Below, one piece after another: positions 8,956 to 17,181 of a stretch of 64,000 nt of DNA. Source of the DNA: Rhizobium sp. R635. GTDB lineage: Bacteria > Pseudomonadota > Alphaproteobacteria > Rhizobiales > Rhizobiaceae. Within the stretch, counting starts at the first letter, position 1, and every line of letters starts with the position of its first letter. The stretch spans positions 62,001-126,000 of the forward strand of contig NZ_LOKX01000009.1 of NCBI RefSeq assembly GCF_002211285.1, in the 5' to 3' direction. Both the position numbers and the translations under genes were made by a program. The notes under the pieces were generated by a model that was given only the letters and a program-made list of their open reading frames with translations, did no database searches and had not been told where the DNA came from.

Positions 8956-9118
8956 GAGGACCCAAAGAGAGAGACGGAACGTTCTTTCTCAGAGAAGACC
9001 ACTATTGAAATGGATTTTATAGATTTAATTTTTTCAATTCGGCGCGCGCGTTGAAAAATCCTCCGCCCGAGACGCCGCTTTGGTCGACTCCTCCCGAGCG
9101 CCTGCCTGGCAACCCGCC
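8956..9118. promoter_or_regulatory. Putative TetR-operon promoter/operator region
   Basis: This gap upstream of the TetR gene is far richer in A+T than its surroundings. It carries the palindrome GAACGTTC (8977-8984), the pair ATTGAAA/TTTCAAT (9004-9010 and 9032-9038) and TTTTCAA/TTGAAAA (9031-9037 and 9051-9057). Overlapping symmetric sites in front of a TetR gene are the usual place for autoregulation. The site assignment is inference. Confidence 0.4.
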
Positions 9119-9970
9119 TCAACGGGTCGTCGTCACCAAATCGGCTGAGGCGACGAGATTGCTGGGGGCGCGTGTCTTCTTGAATTTCAGCGTCACGACC
9201 TTGTAGCCTTCGGCTTCGAGTTTCGAAAGCAGGGCCGGCAGCATCGTTGCGGTGCGCCTGTGGATGTCGTGCATCAGAATGATGCCGCGGCCGCGTTTGT
9301 GCAGCAGGTCCATGGTCCGCTGCGTCACCGAGACCGGCGTCCCGGTGAAATAATCCTTGCTGTCGATATCGACATCCATGACCACCATCTCGTGCATGGC
9401 GATTGCGGCGCGCAGCTTGTGGCTCTCGGCAAGATAGGGGAAGCGGAAGAAGGAGACATCCGTTCCGGTCGCCTTCGTCACCGCCATCTCGCCTTTCATC
9501 ACTTCGGCCATCGCGGCGTCGAAACTCAGCGCATTCAGATTGGCGTGCCGGTAGGTGTGGCTGCCGATCGTGTTGCCGTCCATCGCCACTTTGCGGGCGA
9601 GCGCCGGATGCATTTCGGCCATCTGGCCGACCATCATGAAGGCGCCTTTGACGCCGAACTGGTCGAGGGTTGCCAGTACCTTATCCGTCCGCCCGGGCAC
9701 TGGACCATCGTCGAAGCTCAGGATCACTTCCTTCTTGTCGAGCTTGAGATCTGCAAGTGAGGAGACCTCCAGCGTCCGCCCCGCCAGATGATGCGGGCCG
9801 GCAAGGAGCGGCGCTGCGGCATCATCGTCGCTCTTGTCGGTCGGCTTCTGCCCTTCGGGCGCAATGACCGAGGAGGTCTTGATCGATGTATCGGGAGTTT
9901 GTCTGGTCGTGCTGCAAGCGGTGAGGGCAGCTGTCAGGGCGATGCAGGACAGAACGAGAAAGCGGTGCAT
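9119..9970 (-). CDS. Polysaccharide deacetylase lipoprotein (NodB homology domain)
   Basis: A 283-residue carbohydrate esterase 4 protein. The start at 9970 gives a lipoprotein signal (MHRFLVLSCIALTAALTAC, lipobox LTAC with Cys at 19). A low-complexity linker follows, then the NodB domain from about residue 80: SFDDGP holds the catalytic base and metal Asp, and GSHTYRHAN holds the metal His pair. FRFPYLAES and ILMHDIH complete the active site. It should remove acetyl groups from an envelope polysaccharide such as peptidoglycan or an exopolysaccharide, anchored to a membrane on the periplasmic side. It is not near nod genes, so it is not NodB itself. Confidence 0.88.
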   Translation of the reverse strand: MHRFLVLSCIALTAALTACSTTRQTPDTSIKTSSVIAPEGQKPTDKSDDDAAAPLLAGPHHLAGRTLEVSSLADLKLDKKEVILSFDDGPVPGRTDKVLATLDQFGVKGAFMMVGQMAEMHPALARKVAMDGNTIGSHTYRHANLNALSFDAAMAEVMKGEMAVTKATGTDVSFFRFPYLAESHKLRAAIAMHEMVVMDVDIDSKDYFTGTPVSVTQRTMDLLHKRGRGIILMHDIHRRTATMLPALLSKLEAEGYKVVTLKFKKTRAPSNLVASADLVTTTR

Positions 9971-10096
9971 GAAAGGGCTCAACAAATCAGTAATGAATGT
10001 TGAGGCAACCTTTCGAATTATGGTTAACGATCGGTTGAGATCGGCCGGAATTGTGCCGAAACGCGGCGCTTCGCCGCGTTTCATTGATGGCTGTGG

Positions 10097-11980
10097 CTAT
10101 CCTGCCATCGCCTCTTCATATTCGGCCGACAGCATCAGCCAATCTTCTTCGGCGGCGGCGAGTTTTGCCGCGGCTTCGCCGCGCTGCTTTGCCTTCTCGG
10201 CGGCCTTGGCGGGCGTTTTCTCATAGAGGGCGGGGTCTGCAAGTTCTGCATCAAGCGCCTGAATCTGTTTCTCCAGCTTGGCCGTCAAGGATTCGATTTC
10301 GTTGATCTTTTTCCTGAGCGGCGTCAGCGAGGCGCGCTTTTCCGCATTGAGCTTGCGCTGGTCGGCCTTCGATGTCGTCTCGTCGGCAGCCTGCGGCTTC
10401 TCTTCTTTTTTTCTGCCGGAGCTGACGATCAGGTCCCGGTATTCGTCCATGTCGCCTTCGAAACTGGTGACGGTGCCGCCATTGACCAGCCAGAGGCGGT
10501 CGACCGTCGCCTCGATCAGATGGCGGTCGTGCGAGATCAGGATGACCGCGCCGTCGTAGTCGTTCAGCGCTTCGATCAACGCGCGGCGGCTGTCGATATC
10601 GAGATGGTTGGTCGGCTCGTCGAGGATGAGCAGGTTCGGCGCATGGAAGGCGGCAAGCCCCATCAGCAGGCGGGCCTTTTCGCCGCCGGAAAGGTCCTTG
10701 GCGGCGGTTGCCATCTTCTCCGTCGCCAGTCCCATCTGCGCGACGCGGGCGCGCACCTTGGCCTCCGGCTCGGCGGGCATCAGCCGGCGCACATGCTCCA
10801 CCGCCGACTGCTCAGGAATGAGGTCGTCGAGCTGGTGCTGGGCGAAGAAGCCGATCTTCAGGCCCGGCGCGAGCTTGAGCTCGCCGCTTTCCGGCGCGAG
10901 CCGGCCGGAGATGAATTTGGCGAAGGTCGATTTGCCGTTACCGTTCGAGCCGAGCAGGGCGATGCGGTCGTCATTGTCGATGCGCAGGCTGAGGTTCTTC
11001 AGGATCGGCTTGCCGGGCGCATAGCCGACGGCGCCGCCCTGGATTGCCACGATCGGCGAGGCCGGCTGCTTCTCCGGCTCGGGGAAGGTGATCGGCTGCA
11101 CATGGTCCTCGATGACGGCAGCAACCGTCCCCATGCGCTCGAGCGCCTTGACGCGCGATTGCGCCTGGCGCGCCTTCGAGGCCTTGGCCTTGAAGCGGTC
11201 GATGAAGCTCTGCAGATGCTTGCGCGCCGCTTCGTTTTTCGCCTTGGCTTTCGTCTGCAATTCGTCGGCTTCCGCCTTCTGCCGCTCGAACTGGTCGTAA
11301 TTGCCGCGGTAGAAGGTGAGCTTCCTCTGGTCGAGATGCACGATGGAATTGACCGCGTTGTTCAAGAGGTCGCGGTCGTGGCTGATGATGATGACGGTGT
11401 GCGGATAGCGGCGGATATAGTCCTCCAGCCACATCGTACCTTCGAGATCGAGATAGTTGGTCGGCTCGTCGAGCAGAAGCAGATCCGGCTCGGCAAACAG
11501 CACGGCCGCAAGCGCCACGCGCATGCGCCAGCCGCCGGAGAAGGAGGAGGCGGGACGGGCTTGCGCAGCCTGATCGAAGCCTAGGCCGGCGAGAATGCTT
11601 GCCGCGCGCGCTTCGGCCGAATGCGCGTCGATATCGACGAGGCGCATCTGGATTTCGGCGATGCGGTGCGGATCGCTCGCCGTTTCCGCTTCGGCAAGCA
11701 GTGCCGCGCGTTCCTTGTCGGCCGCAAGCACGATCTCGATCAGCGAATCCTCGGTTCCGGGCGCTTCCTGCGCCACCTGGCCGATGCGCGCGCCCTTCGG
11801 GATCGACACCGATCCGGTCTCCGCGCTGAGATCGCCGGTGACGACGCGAAACAGCGTGGACTTGCCGGCGCCATTGCGCCCGACGAGGCCTGCCTTCGTG
11901 CCCGAAGGCAAAGAGACGCTGGCATTGTCGAGAAGCAGGCGTCCGGCGATGCGGGCGGAAATGTCTGTGATCGTGATCAT
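10097..11980 (-). CDS. ABC-F family ATP-binding protein
   Basis: A 627-residue soluble protein with two ABC ATPase domains and no membrane segment, the hallmark of ABC-F factors that act on the ribosome. Domain 1 has Walker A GRNGAGKST (about residue 35) and signature SFSGGWRMRVALA. Domain 2 has Walker A GSNGNGKST (about 345) and signature DLSGGEKARLLMG. The charged linker between them (about 235-290) and a C-terminal coiled coil rich in Lys and Glu (about 530-610) resemble the YheS/Uup type. A role in resolving stalled translation is inferred from the family. The gene stands alone between the deacetylase and the GGDEF gene. Confidence 0.93.
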   Translation of the reverse strand: MITITDISARIAGRLLLDNASVSLPSGTKAGLVGRNGAGKSTLFRVVTGDLSAETGSVSIPKGARIGQVAQEAPGTEDSLIEIVLAADKERAALLAEAETASDPHRIAEIQMRLVDIDAHSAEARAASILAGLGFDQAAQARPASSFSGGWRMRVALAAVLFAEPDLLLLDEPTNYLDLEGTMWLEDYIRRYPHTVIIISHDRDLLNNAVNSIVHLDQRKLTFYRGNYDQFERQKAEADELQTKAKAKNEAARKHLQSFIDRFKAKASKARQAQSRVKALERMGTVAAVIEDHVQPITFPEPEKQPASPIVAIQGGAVGYAPGKPILKNLSLRIDNDDRIALLGSNGNGKSTFAKFISGRLAPESGELKLAPGLKIGFFAQHQLDDLIPEQSAVEHVRRLMPAEPEAKVRARVAQMGLATEKMATAAKDLSGGEKARLLMGLAAFHAPNLLILDEPTNHLDIDSRRALIEALNDYDGAVILISHDRHLIEATVDRLWLVNGGTVTSFEGDMDEYRDLIVSSGRKKEEKPQAADETTSKADQRKLNAEKRASLTPLRKKINEIESLTAKLEKQIQALDAELADPALYEKTPAKAAEKAKQRGEAAAKLAAAEEDWLMLSAEYEEAMAG

Positions 11981-12054
11981 GGCCGGCGTTTTGGCCGAAA
12001 GCGCCCGTCAAGGCAAGAGTGCTTCACCAAGACGGGAGCGCATGTCTCACGGCC

Positions 12055-13104
12055 TCAGCGGCCGAAAGCCTGCACCGGCAGGCGGCGGTTCGACTGCGCT
12101 GCGAGAAGTGCCACGCGCGCATTGGCCTGCAACTGTCCCGGCGTTGCCGCATCGGCGCTCAGCGCCACGCCGATCGAGACGGTGAGCCTGCCGGGATCGG
12201 CCTTGTCCGAAGTCGAGAAGACGAGATTGTCCTCGACGGAGCTGCGCAGCCGCTCGGCGATCGCCATGGCATCCTGCATGCCGACATTGGAAAACAGGAA
12301 GCCGAATTCATCGGCCTCGGTGCGGGCGACGAAATCGTTCTTCTTGATGGATTTGCGGAAGAGGCCGGCGAGCTTCTTCAGGAGCTTGTTGCCGGCCTGC
12401 GTGCCGTACCGGTCGTTGAGGTCGGCGAAATTGTCGATATCGACCATGAGCAGCGCGCAGCCGGCCGCCCCCTCTTCGCGTTCGTAGAGTTCCGATATCA
12501 CCCGGTTGAACGCGACGCGGTTCGCGAGCCCGGTGATCCTGTCGGCAACAGCGGCCGACTGCATCGCCGAAATGCCGCGCTCCAGCACTTCCAGCGCCTT
12601 GATGTCTTCCTGCAGCCTGGCGCCGATCTCCATCTCGGCCGACAGCACCGCCGTCAGTGAGGCGGAGAGGTAATCGATCTCGCTGATGAAGGCGGCAAGG
12701 CTCTGGTCCTCCTGGCCCGAGACGGACTTCAGGATCTGGCCGCAGGCACGCGCAAAGGCATTCTTGTGCTTGAGACCTTCGGCAAGCCGCTCGGCAACCT
12801 CGCGCAGCATCCGGCTCGCTTCGTTCCGTGACGTCTCACCTGCCAGCCCGCAATGGCCGACGAGGCGGTATTTCAGCCCGAGTTCGTCGAGCATCGCCTG
12901 TTGCGGCTGGGGCCCAAGCGCCGCGATATCCTGCGCCAGGCCCGGATTGAGCCCGATGATCGCCTCGTGGAAGAGTTCATAGTTGCGCGGCAGTGCGGCA
13001 ACGTTGAGGCGCGCCATGTGCTGGGCGATCCTCTGGATATCAGCCATCGGCGCCGGGCGCACGACCTCGCGCGCCACCAATGCGTTTGCGCTTGCATTCT
13101 GCAT
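12055..13104 (-). CDS. GGDEF domain protein with degenerate signature
   Basis: A 349-residue cytoplasmic protein. The first 170 residues are helical with no named domain that I recognise. The GGDEF fold begins at RITGLANRVAF (about 178) and keeps the metal-binding Asp in LMVDIDNFADLND. The active-site signature reads EADEF in RTEADEFGFLF rather than GGDEF, and the inhibitory-site RxxD position reads KKND. Both Gly residues that hold GTP are therefore changed, so diguanylate cyclase activity is doubtful. The ATG at 13104 has AGGGA six bases upstream; a longer frame from 13137 lacks a site. A signalling or binding role without catalysis is the likely alternative. Confidence 0.85.
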   Translation of the reverse strand: MQNASANALVAREVVRPAPMADIQRIAQHMARLNVAALPRNYELFHEAIIGLNPGLAQDIAALGPQPQQAMLDELGLKYRLVGHCGLAGETSRNEASRMLREVAERLAEGLKHKNAFARACGQILKSVSGQEDQSLAAFISEIDYLSASLTAVLSAEMEIGARLQEDIKALEVLERGISAMQSAAVADRITGLANRVAFNRVISELYEREEGAAGCALLMVDIDNFADLNDRYGTQAGNKLLKKLAGLFRKSIKKNDFVARTEADEFGFLFSNVGMQDAMAIAERLRSSVEDNLVFSTSDKADPGRLTVSIGVALSADAATPGQLQANARVALLAAQSNRRLPVQAFGR

Positions 13105-13250
13105 GACGATCCCTCGCGGCCCGGCCTCATTTCTCATCTTCCGCTATGCCCGCAAGCTTTTAAAAGAGGCTGAATTTGCGAAGGGAAGCGCCGGATTGGC
13201 GAGGAGAACCGGCAAAGGCGGTTAATTCAGTCTTGATGGACGCTGCTGCC

Positions 13251-13760
13251 TCACACCCATTCGCGGCCCTCGCTGCGCAGGAAATAGATGAGATCAAGCC
13301 GGAGGCTCGGCTTGCCGAGCGCCGTCAGGGTCATGTGGCATTGGCCGCGATGATGGGTCTGGTGGTTGAAGAAATGCGCAAGCGCAGTCCACAATGGCTG
13401 GGTGACTCCGATTGGTTGCGTCACCGGCGTATAGGTGAAGTCGGCGGCAAGGGCTGTCTCGTCAAGCGTGCCCGTCCAGGCCATGATCCGCTCGTCCTCT
13501 GTGTCGCGTGCAGCGGCAAGCGCATCCAGCTCTTCGAAGAGCACGGCATCGAGAGTCATCGGCGCATCGCCGGTGCCGGTGAAGCGCTTCATCCATATCC
13601 GGTCGGCGACGAGCAGATGATTGAGCGTGCGATGGAGCGAGCCGAAGAAGGCGCCGCGGTCGCTGCGGAATTCCGCAGCGGTGAGTTCGGCCGCAGCCGC
13701 ATAGACTTGGGCGTTGGCCCAGCGATTATAGGCGGCGAACATCCTGTAATGTCTGAGCAT
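13251..13760 (-). CDS. DinB family protein
   Basis: A 169-residue protein of the DinB four-helix-bundle family. The opening (HYRMFAAYNRWANAQVY) and the metal-site histidines in SLHRTLNHLLVADRIWMKR (about 45-60) and HFFNHQTHHRGQCH (about 125-140) are all present, giving the three-His metal site. The start at 13760 has an AGGGAG ribosome site; a longer upstream frame would run into the divergent GST gene. Members are thiol-dependent metalloenzymes or of unknown role; the name refers to DNA-damage induction in Bacillus, which need not hold here. Confidence 0.88.
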   Translation of the reverse strand: MLRHYRMFAAYNRWANAQVYAAAAELTAAEFRSDRGAFFGSLHRTLNHLLVADRIWMKRFTGTGDAPMTLDAVLFEELDALAAARDTEDERIMAWTGTLDETALAADFTYTPVTQPIGVTQPLWTALAHFFNHQTHHRGQCHMTLTALGKPSLRLDLIYFLRSEGREWV

Positions 13761-13896
13761 CCGGTCTCCCTTGTCGTCGCGGCAGTCTAGCCCGTTTTCC
13801 GGCAAATCGCAGTGATGTGCCCATGAAATTTCCTGATTTGATCGCAGCCGCTTTCTGTCGTGGAATGGCCGGAGCTTCGATCTCGAAAGGACTGTC

Positions 13897-14586
13897 ATGA
13901 CCAGAGCCCTCTATTCCCTCTGCGGCGCCGATGAACGGCGCTTCTTCTCACCCCATTGCTGGAAGGTGGTGATGGCACTGGCGCATAAGGGGCTCGATTT
14001 CGAGGAGATTCCGACGACCTATACCCGCATCCGCGCGATTGGCGGCGGTGTCTCCCCGACCTTACCGGTGCTCGATGACAACGGCCGGCTGATCCCGGAT
14101 AGTTTCGCGATCGCCCTTTATCTGGAGGAGGCTTATCCCGAGCGGCCGTCGCTCTTCAACGGTGAAGGCGGCAAGGCGCTGTCGCGCATGGTGGAAGGCT
14201 ATTCCCAGATGATCATCCATCCGGCAATCATGCGGATCGCCCTTCTCGACATCCATGCGATCCTCGATGAGGGAGACAAAGCCTATTTCCGCGAAAGCCG
14301 CGAGGTGAGGCTCGGCAATCCGCTGGAAGTGGTTGCCGCCGACAGCGAGGCGGAGAAGGCGGCTTTTGCCGCCAAGCTGGAGCCGCTCCGGCATATGCTG
14401 AAGTTCCAGCCCTTCATCGGCGGCCAATCACCGCTCTTTGCCGACTATATCGTCTTCGGCGCCCTGCAATGGCTGCGTGTCTGCGCCGGCCTTGCCATGC
14501 TGGCCGCCGGCGATCCCGTCATGGCCTGGTTCGAGCGCTGCCTCGATCTCCATGAGAGCCGGGGCCGGACTGTGACAGCGGCGTGA
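13897..14586 (+). CDS. Glutathione S-transferase family protein
   Basis: A 229-residue GST. The thioredoxin-like N-domain (1-85) shows LYSLCGADERRFFSPHCWKV, with the SPHCWKV helix start seen in LigE/etherase-like rhizobial GSTs, the cis-Pro segment SPTLPVL and the glutathione gamma-Glu contact DSFAIALYLEE. The rest is the helical C-domain. AAAGGA lies six bases before the ATG. It is transcribed away from the DinB gene across a 136-bp gap. The substrate is unknown. Confidence 0.85.
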   Translation: MTRALYSLCGADERRFFSPHCWKVVMALAHKGLDFEEIPTTYTRIRAIGGGVSPTLPVLDDNGRLIPDSFAIALYLEEAYPERPSLFNGEGGKALSRMVEGYSQMIIHPAIMRIALLDIHAILDEGDKAYFRESREVRLGNPLEVVAADSEAEKAAFAAKLEPLRHMLKFQPFIGGQSPLFADYIVFGALQWLRVCAGLAMLAAGDPVMAWFERCLDLHESRGRTVTAA

Positions 14587-14667
14587 AATTGCCGCCGGCC
14601 TCTTGTTTTCGGGCGTGGGGGCGGATAAAGACCGCCCACTTTCCCCGAGAAACAAGAGGATTTGACT

Positions 14668-15090
14668 ATGGCGATTGAACGCACCTTCTCGATGATCAAG
14701 CCTGACGCAACCAAGCGCAACCTGACGGGCGCCATCACCAAGATGCTCGAAGATGCCGGCCTGCGCGTCGTCGCCTCCAAGCGCGTCTGGATGAGCCGCC
14801 GCGAAGCTGAAGGCTTCTACGCCGTTCACAAGGATCGCCCCTTCTTCGGCGAACTCGTCGAAGGCATGACCTCCGGCCCGACCGTCGTCCAGGTCCTGGA
14901 AGGCGAAGGCGCTATCCTCAAGAACCGCGAAATCATGGGCGCGACCAACCCGGCAAACGCTGACGAAGGCACGATCCGCAAGGTTCACGCCCTTTCGATC
15001 GGCGAAAACTCCGTCCACGGCTCGGATGCTCCGGAAACGGCTGCCCAGGAAATCAAGTACTGGTTCTCCGATACCGAAGTCGTCGGCTGA
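14668..15090 (+). CDS. ndk: Nucleoside diphosphate kinase
   Basis: A 140-residue NDP kinase that transfers the gamma phosphate of ATP to nucleoside diphosphates. The N-terminus [20 protein letters not shown] and the ATP-site residues are standard. The phosphohistidine lies in [18 protein letters not shown]: this protein carries the family NxVHGSD motif, with the catalytic His in VHGSD near residue 117. Length matches the family exactly. The ATG at 14668 has AGAGGA seven bases upstream; a TTG two codons earlier is less likely. A strong terminator follows at 15136. Confidence 0.97.
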
Positions 15091-15135
15091 GGCCACGCTT
15101 CGGCATTGCCTCGCAATGCCTTGAATTGACTCTCG

Positions 15136-15163
15136 AAAGCCGGGGCCATGCTCCGGCTTTTTC
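15136..15163 (+). terminator. Rho-independent terminator after ndk
   Basis: The stem AAAGCCGG (15136-15143) pairs perfectly with CCGGCTTT (15153-15160) across a 9-nt loop and ends in a T run. It lies 45 bp after the ndk stop and just before the convergent lipoprotein gene, so it may also serve that gene. Confidence 0.8.
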
Positions 15164-15173
15164 TATGCTCGTT

Positions 15174-15677
15174 CTATTCCGGGCATTTGTCGGTGTTCGA
15201 AAAATCGACGCTCCCGTCCGGCTTGAAGACCTCCGGGTTCTTTTCATAAAGCGCACCGACGACGAGCGGCTTGCTCGGCAGCACCGTCTGGTCCAGATCG
15301 GATCGGAACTCAGTCTTCAATTGCTGCAGCACCTTGCCGTCCTTGTCGACCAGCCGGACATTCACCGTATAGGGCCGGTCCTTGCGCACGCAATGGAGGT
15401 TTTCGCTCTGCAGCGCGATCTTGTCGTCGATCGGATAGATTTTCTGGTTCAGCACCAGCGGGGCGCCGCCTTGCGGATTTTCGAATTCGGCGATGATGAG
15501 AGAACCATCGGGAATGGGGCCGGTCTTCTTCAGCGTCAGCAGATAGGTGGCGCTCGCGACGCGATAGTTGAAGACGAAGAGATGGCCGGTGACTTCGACG
15601 AGGTTTTCGGCCTGGCGCTGGCAGGCGGACAGCAGAAGGGCGGCGGTGGCCGCCATCATGATCCAATGGTTTCTCAT
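15174..15677 (-). CDS. Putative lipoprotein of unknown function
   Basis: A 167-residue secreted protein. The start at 15677 gives a lipoprotein signal with lipobox LSAC (Cys about residue 18: MMAATAALLLSAC). The mature part is a beta-rich domain (VTGHLFVFNYRVASATYLLT and later strands), loosely like the YbaY/YscW lipoprotein domain; this resemblance is weak. The ATG overlaps the stop of the upstream CGNR gene as ATGA, so the two are translationally coupled. The function is not recognised. The coupling suggests a shared role with the regulator or simple operon readthrough. Confidence 0.75.
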   Translation of the reverse strand: MRNHWIMMAATAALLLSACQRQAENLVEVTGHLFVFNYRVASATYLLTLKKTGPIPDGSLIIAEFENPQGGAPLVLNQKIYPIDDKIALQSENLHCVRKDRPYTVNVRLVDKDGKVLQQLKTEFRSDLDQTVLPSKPLVVGALYEKNPEVFKPDGSVDFSNTDKCPE

Positions 15678-16219
15678 GGCGTCTCCTCCTTCTTGCGGCG
15701 ATAATGCCGGTTCGCCTTGGCGCGGTTGCCGCAGACCGCCATGTCGCACCAGGCGCGGCTCCTGTTCTTGCTGCGATCGATGAACAGCCAGCCGCAATTG
15801 CCGCAGATCTTCATGCGCTCCGGATCGGGCATGGCGATCAGCCGGAGCACGGAATGGGCGGTCGCGGCGGCCAGGCCGCCGGGGCTTGCGCCACGCAGCG
15901 TCTTCGCCAGCGCTTCCAGCAGGCCGGCCAGCAACTGGTCGCCGCCGCTGTTCTGTATACGCTCGCGGAAATAGAGGTCGATCGCTTCCCTTAGAGCGAG
16001 GAAATCCGCCTCGTTCTCCTCAGCCACCGGCGTGATGTCGCCGAAGAGGGCGCGTTCGGCGCAGAATTCGGCGGCAGCGCTGGGAAAGCTGCGCATCTGG
16101 TCCCTGACCGCAAAACGGTCGATCCGCCGCCTGGCATCGTGGCGCAGGACGACGCTGTTGGCGACATCGAGCGCCAGTGCGCCGCCGGCAAAGCGGTGAG
16201 GGGTCCAGGAAAAGCTCAT
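15674..16219 (-). CDS. CGNR zinc finger (ABATE domain) regulator
   Basis: A 181-residue protein. The N-terminal ABATE domain (GGALALDVANSVVLR and on, residues 10-120) is a probable ligand-binding domain. The C-terminal CGNR zinc finger (about 140-175) holds CGNCGWLFIDRSKNRSR followed by WCDMAVCGNRAKANRHYRR, that is two Cys pairs and the CGNR-Arg-rich DNA-binding helix. Family members are presumed stress-response transcription factors. The ATG lies six bases after a TATAAT on the minus strand and has no ribosome binding site, so the message may be leaderless. It is divergent from a lone permease gene across a 40-bp palindrome. Confidence 0.88.
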   Translation of the reverse strand: MSFSWTPHRFAGGALALDVANSVVLRHDARRRIDRFAVRDQMRSFPSAAAEFCAERALFGDITPVAEENEADFLALREAIDLYFRERIQNSGGDQLLAGLLEALAKTLRGASPGGLAAATAHSVLRLIAMPDPERMKICGNCGWLFIDRSKNRSRAWCDMAVCGNRAKANRHYRRKKEETP

Positions 16220-16223
16220 GATG

Positions 16224-16263
16224 AAATTATAACTGGCTAAACATGTTTTACCAGTTATAATTT
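16224..16263. promoter_or_regulatory. 40-bp near-perfect palindrome with two divergent -10 boxes
   Basis: Perfect 13-bp arms AAATTATAACTGG (16224-16236) and CCAGTTATAATTT (16251-16263) flank the inner palindrome AAACATGTTT; only two base pairs of twenty do not match. Each arm contains TATAAT: on the plus strand at 16256-16261, on the minus strand at 16226-16231. A CTGG-type -35 lies 17 bp before each. It fills the gap between the CGNR gene (start 16219) and the permease gene (start 16285), so it is both a divergent promoter and a likely operator for the CGNR protein. Confidence 0.75.
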
Positions 16264-16284
16264 TGCTGACGCGGAGTGTCCGGA

Positions 16285-17181
16285 ATGGCCTATCTTCTGC
16301 AGCAGCTGGCGAATGCGGTTCCGCTTGCCGCCCTCTATGCCGCGCTCGCCTTCGGTTATGCCGTCGCCTTCGGCGTGACGAAGCGCGTCGATATCACCTA
16401 TGGCGCGATCTTCGCCTTTTCGGGCCAGATCCTGCTGCTCTTCACGGAACTCGCTTTCGTCAGGTTCTGGCTAGTGCTGCCGGCGGCTTTGGCCGTCGGG
16501 GCCTGCGCCTCCATCGCCTATTCGGTGGGCGCAGGCTTATGGATCGGCCGCTCGATCATGATGCCGCTGGTCAAGAAGTCGCCGAACACGGTCATCGTCG
16601 CCGCCCTCGGCATGATGATCGTGCTGATGGAGACTGCCCGGCTTGCCGCCGATACGCGGGCCATCTGGCTGCCGCCGTTCCTGAACGATGTCGTCGTCTT
16701 CTGGAGCGACGGCCCGTTCAAGGTGACGCTCACTTATATCCAGCTGGTCGATACGGCGCTGATGTCAGCACTCGTCGCGATCGGCGCGCTGATCCTGAGG
16801 CGCACGGCCTGGGGCCGCATCTGGCGGGCCGTCACCGACGATCCGCTGGCCGCCGAGCTTTGCGGCACCAGCGCCGACCGCGTCTTTCTCGTCGCTTATG
16901 CGGCAGCCAGCCTCGTCGCCACGATCTGCGGCATCCTGGCGACCTTCTACTACGGTTCGATGGATTTCGGCGCCGGTCTGATGTTCGGGCTGAAAGTGCT
17001 GCTGATCGCAGCCGTCGGCGGCTATTCCGATCCGCTGCGCTCGGCGGGCGGGGCCGCCGGGCTCGCGGTCGTCGAAACCCTCTGGGGCGCCTACGGCCCC
17101 TTCGTCTGGCGGGATCTCGTCATCTTTTCGCTGCTCGTCCTGCTCCTAGTCATGAGCCGCAGGGAGCGGGTAGTGCTCTGA
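16285..17181 (+). CDS. Branched-chain amino acid type ABC transporter permease (LivH-like), lone
   Basis: A 298-residue inner membrane protein of the LivH family with about eight membrane segments. LAALYAALAFGYAVAFGVTKRVDITYGAIFAF is the usual N-terminal pair of helices, given here in outline only; the docking loop is around RTAWGRIWRAVTDDPLAAEL (about residue 175). GGAG lies eight bases before the ATG at 16285; a GTG nine bases earlier overlaps that site and is unlikely. No LivM, ATPase or binding protein gene is adjacent. It must either work with components encoded elsewhere or do something else. It shares a palindromic promoter with a CGNR regulator. Confidence 0.85.
   Translation: MAYLLQQLANAVPLAALYAALAFGYAVAFGVTKRVDITYGAIFAFSGQILLLFTELAFVRFWLVLPAALAVGACASIAYSVGAGLWIGRSIMMPLVKKSPNTVIVAALGMMIVLMETARLAADTRAIWLPPFLNDVVVFWSDGPFKVTLTYIQLVDTALMSALVAIGALILRRTAWGRIWRAVTDDPLAAELCGTSADRVFLVAYAAASLVATICGILATFYYGSMDFGAGLMFGLKVLLIAAVGGYSDPLRSAGGAAGLAVVETLWGAYGPFVWRDLVIFSLLVLLLVMSRRERVVL

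Noticed and set aside
14617..14637. Small GGGCGG/CCGCCC hairpin before ndk
   Set aside because: Six base pairs, no T run, and too weak to call a terminator or regulator.
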